Shown here piece after piece: positions 57,680 through 64,000 of a DNA stretch of 64,000 bases. Below the pieces are notes generated by a model. The model worked only from the letters and a program-made list of their open reading frames with translations. It had not been told where the DNA came from and searched no databases. The DNA is taken from the NCBI GenBank assembly GCA_029204225.1, contig MU832255.1, forward strand, positions 1-64,000, in the 5' to 3' direction. This stretch comes from Diphasiastrum complanatum. Taxonomy: Eukaryota > Streptophyta > Lycopodiopsida > Lycopodiales > Lycopodiaceae. Within the stretch, counting starts at the first letter, position 1, and each line of letters starts with the position of its first letter. Both the position numbers and the translations under genes were made by a program.

Positions 57680-59682
57680 AATGGTTTCATGCCAATCATG
57701 TTGAAATTATGAGTCTATCATTGTGTGTGGTTGGTTTAAATCAAGACAAATCTTGATGTTTTGTTGTGAACCAATGCTAGAGTCATGTCCCTAGTATAAT
57801 AAGTGATCTTAGGGTTTGAAATAAGTTGTTTTTGGATTAGTAAGGATTGTATGGAGGTGCATGGGGCCAGAAGTCTGAGTATTGCCAAAAAAAACATTGT
57901 TTTCGTATGAAAAAAACTAGTGTTTTAAGTCAATTTACTGATATTTTAGAGTGCAAAATCAATGTCTAAGCTAGTAATGTTTTTTAGGCAACCTCAATAG
58001 GCCATTTTCAATTAGCATTATCAGCTATAAACATTAGATGAGGTCGAGCAACGCCATAGCAGATGTTTCCAGTCATGAAAATTAAAAAAAAAATTCATGA
58101 AATTTGAGCGTTAACGTGAAGAACCGTTTTGCCATTAGAAGGCTACAAATAAAAACATTAAACTGTGATCAGCAAAATCTTCTTCTATGTAGTGGGTGGT
58201 CCTGAGACAGCCCAGGATAAGGACTTGAAACAAAACTACCTATCGATTCTGCTCGAAGGCAGATCAGGAACCAGGCACATCAGATGGGATAGCGTACCGT
58301 ATATCTCGGTGGTCTCGAGAAAGGAAGCCCAATTTTTGGAATAGACAATAGGATGGATCTCGCTATGAGGGATAATCATTTTAGAGCCAAATGAGAAACA
58401 ATGAGGAGGCTACAATTGGTTCAATGGGAGGCCACGTAAGCCTGTTGCTGGACTTCATGCGATAGAGGGTCAGGTTGCATGCAAACTACATGAGCTCTGA
58501 TGTAGCTACTTGATGAAGTGGGTGGCCACTTGATGAAGTGGGTGGCCAATCGAGACTCAATTCTGCTAACGTAGCCAGCAACAAGGCTAAGAGGATAAAC
58601 CTGAGGGTGACTGCTTGTTCATAGATCAGTAATTACTAATGGTATACAAGATAAAGACAAAGAGAGAGATCAGTAATACTGAAGCAACATGCAGATGGGT
58701 CGTTTAGCTGCTGCACTCGTTAGATATTTGCGTGACATGAAGAAACGAAAGCAGTCGAGTAGCCTGTAAAAAGAGAGAGATGAAAAGTCCGTGAAGAGTA
58801 GCTGCTTTTGGTGTGAGGGAGCATGTTGCAATAGACGCCACAAGAAAATATAAGAATCAAGATACTTGTGTTGTAATAAGATAAGGATGAGTTCAAGCAA
58901 AGCTGAACAGCCAGTCCCGAGGAGCAGGGTTCCCAATGCCATTTTGCCACGTGCCAATCATACTTTCAGAGCAGCAGGTTATTGCACCATGATTAAGCCT
59001 ATCTGCCCAATTGTGGCGAGTGAGTATGTTAGCATGCTCTAATTTGCTTGCCCATCCAAGTTCGAGAATATTGAGTATCATGCTTAAATTTGGCTCAGCC
59101 ACCCAAGTTAGATTCTCTAATCCCATGGGTTGATACTACCAAGAAATGCCATTAACCACCATATCTTCCCACACGAGGTGGGTTGGTGTATCATTCTCGC
59201 CCCCACCCACTTAGGTTGGATTCTTTAGGATCCTACAAGTTGATGATACCAAGAAGCATTATTAGGTAACCCTAAACACCTCTTGAGCTTCCTAGAGAGG
59301 GCATTATTCCCACTGTAAAGGCCCAACAACTTGGTGTAGCTGATGTTTATGTAGTGTAAATTTTGAGGCAAGGACTTTATGGGTGTGAGGGCCTTGACCT
59401 ACGACAAAACACCTCCCAAGCTTGCTCAAGTAGGGCATTATACCATGGCTTGGCAACACACCCTGGTCAGTGTTTAGGTAGGTAAGTTTTTGAGATGAGA
59501 ACCTTGCCCCTTCAAGCCTTGCCCTTTGCTCTCACCCTTCGGTAGCTCTATAGTGAGGGCTTTACGCCCTGTGGCTCTCTCCCTCGGGCAGGACCCTTGC
59601 GGGTGTAAAGCTCTCACAATAGAGAATTATCCTATACTTATTTTAATACGGGTGGACACGTAATTTTTTTTTAATCATATTA

Positions 59683-59687
<5 letters not shown>

Positions 59688-59744
<57 letters not shown>
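59688..59744. repeat. (AG)28 microsatellite
   Basis: 57 bp of uninterrupted AG. Confidence 0.97.
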
Positions 59745-59746
<2 letters not shown>

Positions 59747-60602
59747 GCCGGGAACCACGACTTAGCTTTCCGGCTTTCAACACTTGTCATCCGAACCCAC
59801 TCGACATACAAGCAGCCAACTCACCAACAAAGATCAGACCTACCCAACTTGAAGTTCTGGAACCAACATTGATAGACAACCTGGTGCCATGCCAGATTGG
59901 GGATCCCGATGTGGGTGAGGTCCAAAAACTATGATGATGTCAGTGGGAGTCTTCCAACTGACTACAATAGATCAGAAAAGTGAAGAGGTGGTGAGTCGGC
60001 TAATGAAGGGAGATGAGATGTAGCAGACCCAGTCGTTGGCCATTGTAGGATTGATAGGGCTTGAGCACGTTGTTGCAGGGCAATGGAAATACTTTGTTTG
60101 AAAGAAGCCACAAGAATAGAACCAGGAATACCTTGACACTCTGCCGCCCGATGGGAACACATGCAAAGAAATTTCTCAAAGCGTCGATGCAAGGTGCCAT
60201 ATGTCTTAATTGCCAGGGGAATGAAAGCATCGGTAGCGTGCCTGTCAGAGTAGTTTCCTTCCCTTGTGTTGCCACACCTGCCGCTTCTCCTAGTGTTGCA
60301 CCCTTTTTGTGCCTCCCTAATCGGTCGAATCTAGAGGGCAAAGACGGGGTTTGGATCTCCAACCGGATCAGTAGTCGTGTAGTAATGGGCTTCAATCCAA
60401 TGGGGAGAGGGCTAAGCAACGAAATAGGAGTGGGGATCTAGGCTTGCTAAGGTTGTCAATCTTAGCTTCGGATCTACTCGTGGAATAGTCTAGATTGGTG
60501 CGGCTCTAGATCTTCTCCTCAAGAGGTTGGTCTTCTCAAGGGAGGTGAACTATGAAAGAAACCCTACCTATGGATCTTAATAATCGCTCCATGGTTTTCT
60601 TA

Positions 60603-60744
<142 letters not shown>

Positions 60745-61346
60745 CCACAATAAAACTAACAGAGTTTTATTAAGAAGAGTAGAAGGAGAGCAAATACAAG
60801 GGAAATGGCTCCCTCTTATAGATTTGAGAGGTGAGCTCCCTTCACTCTGGTTGGCTATTGAAGTTCCATCAGGATTACTATCTTGACCGTCAAGATCACT
60901 TTGTGTTTCTTGAGGTCAAGTTGTGTTTTCCAACTTAAGAACTTACAAAAGCTAAGTTTAAAATACTTTATTGAATAGTTATGATCCATGGCACTTAGTA
61001 GGCTAAGGCCCAATGTTGTAGACTCACATGCACAGGATGCCAATTGGTCGCCTATTTCTAATACTTCCGACTCTCTACTTCTGTTGTGTAGTGTTTGGGC
61101 TTATCGCAGAAGCCTCTTGCCATATTCTAGAATATTCCATGTCATACCCATAATTGGACAACATGCTCTGCCAAACGAGTGCCAATCCCAGGGTACTCTG
61201 CCTATGATTGGTGGTCCTTGGGATGATGACGAGTCGCATTGTCAAAGTCTATAGGGAGCATATGTATAGATTTTTTTTTTTGTGCTCCAAGAAAAGCGTA
61301 GATATGGGTTCGCTTACGTAAAACCTGAGGCTTTATTTGATGACGA

Positions 61347-62493
61347 TCAACAAGAATATGGAGCATATATTAAACCAACCATAGCCCGTACATCTTCTAG
61401 ACTCCATTCACCATTGACACAGACTTCCTGCACTTCATCATTTGGCATATGGATGGGTAGTTCAAATTCTTGATGTCTCGTCTCTGCATCCAAGCTATCC
61501 CATCGACCGTGAGCAAACTTGAACTGCCTATAAACGAAACTGAAGGAGCACGGTTGGCGTGCAATGTGATATCTTATTGTCATCGTCTCACGACAAATAT
61601 CACACCTTATTAAATCACCTTTGTGATATACATTCCGTGAGTTCCAAGAAGTAAATACATTGTCTAACAATGAGGATTCCGTCGCTTTCCATACCCATAA
61701 TGTATTTGTTTTTCTAAATGGTATTGTTTTAAATATGGCAACAAATACAACGACATGCACACTGACACTAGTGTAAACATGTTTGGATCCGAATGTTGGC
61801 TTTATATTCATCGTAATCTCTTTGATGAGTTGGAATTTTGTCAATTCGATGATCAATTCATCAACATAAGGCCAATCGTGAGAATCGTTTGTAGGCTCAG
61901 AAAGAGGCAATAATTTTGCAGTCCCAAAGTTCTTCTTTGGAACTTCATACATGTCATCGTAAAAGTAAACACCCAGTCCTATGATCGCAAAAGACTTGAG
62001 CCCATCATATAATAGTACTCCATATTTTGCATGTATTGTAGAGAACTTTCCCGTAAACGATTTTATGTGCTGCCAGTCATAGCTATCTGAAGGAAAAACA
62101 TCTGCACAAGAGGTAATAGAATGAAGCAACAATAATTTACAAGTAAAATATCTTTGACATTCAAAGATGTAAGACTTACAATGCGAAAGTATATTTCTAT
62201 CAGCAACTATTGTGTCCAACAAAAATATCTCTACGCATGTAGACGTGTTGCAGTCTGGCTAGGTAATCTCCGTTGCAATCGATTTTGAATTCGTGAATTC
62301 TTCCTCTCCAATGGTGCTCTTTGTTGTCATGTTTTCTCTTTGCAACCCTATGAATTCCTTTACCAGAGGGTTGCATATATACCCAATCAAGAGTCGAAAA
62401 TGTCGTAGGCACCCAATGGTCATTGGAGTCTTTGATTGGTGCAACAATAGAGTTTAATTAAATCTTTGTTCTTCTTGGTTGACTAGAAGTCAT
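61347..62493 (-). pseudogene. Unknown spliced gene, nearly intact (about 360 aa)
   Basis: I do not recognise this protein. Exon 1 runs 62493-62180 and exon 2 62101-61347, joined by a GTAAGT...CAG intron that keeps the frame. Exon 1 has MTSSQPRRTKI, a TAA at codon 12, then HWVPTTFSTLDWVYMQPSGK and EHHWRGRIHEFKIDCNGDYL; a one-base indel in a T run (about 62225) shifts its frame before the splice. Exon 2 is open for 251 codons: VFPSDSYDWQHIKSFTGKF, YGVLLYDGLKSFAIIGLGVY, YVDELIIELTKFQLIKEITM, a C-x2-C pair (IRCDICRETM) and HGRWDSLDAETRHQEFELPI, ending YAPYSC. It is divergent from the H3-like pseudogene at 62613 with only 119 bp between starts. The few lesions suggest recent decay. Confidence 0.5.
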
Positions 62494-62612
62494 GATCTAT
62501 GAAAAGACAATGTGTCTGGTCTTGAGCTAGAGAGTGTACAGGGGACTCCACTCCGACACAATCACTCGGACATGTGCAAGGGCCTGTAATGGGGCCCATG
62601 ATGTTCTTGCTC

Positions 62613-63242
62613 ATGGGCTCGGACCAGACACCCCACACAGAAGCCGTTGGGAAGGCTTCTCAGCATGTCACACCCACATCACGCCCAAAATCTAAAGCTG
62701 TTCATCGAAAGAGAGGTCGCTCAAAGCCTCGACGCCTTCCGCGGACCATCCCTCAACCACAGCCGCAGCTAGAAGCTCCCTAGGTGCCTCGAGATCAGTC
62801 AGCACCAGAGGTGCCGCAGGCCCCCCGCAGGACACTCCCATGCAAGATGAGACAGGTCCTAGCTAGCTAGCAACACAGAGAAGGGCAGCCACACCGCCAC
62901 CACCCTGACAAGGCAAGGTCCTCAGAAGGATGCATCCTCCGCAACCACGCCGTCGAAGAAAGAGCCGAATTTCGAATTGGTATAAGGAGATTTGAAAATA
63001 CCAGAAATCCACGGCATTCCTCATATCGAGAGCTCCATTTGTTCGGATGACCAAGGTTATCATGGACGAATTCTCCCTTGGGCTCATAATTACGGGCGAG
63101 GCTGCTTTGGCTATCCAAGAGGCAGATGTATTTGAGAAATTTGTTTGAAGACTCATTTTTGTGTGCTGTCCATTGTAAGAGAGTTATTATACTTCCAAAG
63201 GATATGTTGTTGGCAAAGAGGCTGAGATGTGAGAGGAATTAA
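62613..63242 (+). pseudogene. Histone H3 / CENH3-like pseudogene (full-length core, no introns in the core)
   Basis: The C-terminal half reads [20 protein letters not shown] then [17 protein letters not shown] and a stop TAA at 63240-63242, matching the H3 end ([37 protein letters not shown]). Upstream in another frame, 62984-63132 reads KEI, a TGA (62993-62995, where H3 has an Arg CGA codon), KYQKSTAFLISRAPFVRMTK, and [10 protein letters not shown], matching alphaN, alpha1 and alpha2. APF rather than LPF, and KDM, are seen in plant CENH3. At 62613 the start ATGGGCTCGGACC, allowing a one-base indel, gives MARTRHP, as in CENH3 (MARTKHP). The tail in between is Pro/Arg/Lys-rich and frame-shifted. 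The core has no intron, unlike plant CENH3 genes, so a processed copy or capture is likely. One stop and at least two frameshifts rule out function. Confidence 0.8.
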
Positions 63243-63535
63243 AAACGATGTACTCCAAATTTTGAGATAATAATATCAGATCATTTTTGTCATCTGACTC
63301 TGTTGAATTATTGTGTGAATTCATTTTATGATGAAATACAGTTTTCTGTGAATGTTTTTGGTTCACTAAATTTTTTATCAGAGTGTATATCCAATGCTGA
63401 TTTTAACGCAAGGGTGCGAAGGGAGGTTGGGAAGATCCACCAACTTGCACCCTTGCTCCTCTCCTTGGATGAGAATACTAGTTGAATACCACCAAGCTCC
63501 AATAAAAGCACCACCTCTCCAAACTTGTAAGTTTT

Positions 63536-63547
63536 GCTCTGATACCA
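63536..63547 (-). other. Candidate retroelement primer-binding site
   Basis: The reverse complement reads TGGTATCAGAGC, a perfect match to the initiator-methionine tRNA site. If used, the 5' LTR lies at 63548 and rightward, past or near the window edge, and the internal region runs left (short minus frame 63326-63514). No LTR partner is in the window. Confidence 0.5.
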
Positions 63548-64000
63548 CTATAAGGGAAGCTCCTTAGATCCTACTTACAAATTCTAAACACAAAGGATAA
63601 CACACTATGGAGAAACCACCCAACCAAGTAGAAGATCCAATCAATCTCTAGAAGCCTCACCCCCAAGCCAAGGAATGTAGAGTGAGAGCCTGGCAATGAA
63701 TCAAGGACCATGATGTGGAGTAGGGCAAGTTTGGACCCAATATATAGAGCCAAAAACATCCTGGGCACTTAGCCATGCACAGCCCTAAGTTCCCTATACA
63801 TAGATTCACCTGGAATAGACTTTTATGCATGGACCAACTATTCATAGAATTGCTATTGATAACTCTACACATTCATACACTGTCTCATACCTTGTCTAAA
63901 TTCCATTTAGTGTGTTCTGGGCCTCAGAAGGATATTAGTTACTTTCGGGTCACGTCTAGTATGACATGGCATAACTAACAGCTTGTTTCACTGGAGTACC

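Noticed and set aside
60000-60419. 139-codon minus-strand frame
   Set aside because: No recognisable domain, overlapped by an equally long plus frame and next to low-complexity sequence.

Overview
This window is nuclear DNA from a flowering plant. The evidence is multi-exon genes with GT-AG introns, a plant-type synaptotagmin (SYT), a plant SMI1/KNR4-domain gene, many Ty1/copia LTR retrotransposons with initiator-methionine tRNA primer sites (TGGTATCAGAGC), hAT-type MITEs and very long (GA)n/(CT)n microsatellites. I cannot name the species. It is a gene-poor, repeat-rich region in which most long open frames are degraded transposon genes.

Layout. 1-589 is the 5' end of a minus-strand LTR retroelement. 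960-4310 holds the last five exons of a SYT gene (end of the SMP domain, C2A, C2B). 5445-5827 is a hAT-like MITE, 6502-7005 a tandem duplication, and 7029-9340 fragments of retroelements. 9664-15140 is an unusual block: a degraded multi-exon gene resembling a rare transposase-like family, an unknown spliced gene on the opposite strand (12710-13864), two tandem-repeat arrays, and a small histone H3-like remnant whose first nine codons read MARTKQTAR. 15141-22200 is mostly featureless, with copia and gag-like scraps and a 136-bp CT microsatellite. 22451-30500 is a nested copia cluster: a minus-strand copia split by a 5.3-kb internally deleted plus-strand copia with 5-bp target duplications, plus a third LTR of the same family. 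32631-34719 is a short TRIM-like LTR element. 34919-41698 is a 6.8-kb copia element with LTRs and a target duplication, interrupted by a 1.3-kb insertion. 41860-44965 contains copia fragments around a 330-bp foldback. 48314-49975 is an intact single-exon SMI1/KNR4 gene (minus strand) with a 43-bp tandem repeat upstream. 52236-53722 is a collapsed LTR-gag-LTR copia. 57395-57679 is a second hAT-like MITE. 61347-62493 is an unknown spliced minus-strand gene, divergent from a second histone H3-like pseudogene at 62613-63242, which resembles centromeric H3 (CENH3).

Only two genes look like ordinary host genes: the SYT 3' part and the SMI1/KNR4 gene. The most interesting signal is two independent H3/CENH3-like remnants 48 kb apart. 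Each sits head-to-head with an unrecognised spliced gene, and one lies in a block that also carries a transposase-like gene and near-nucleosome-length tandem repeats. Whether these are gene captures by a mobile element, processed copies, or remnants of an element carrying its own H3-like protein cannot be settled from this sequence alone.
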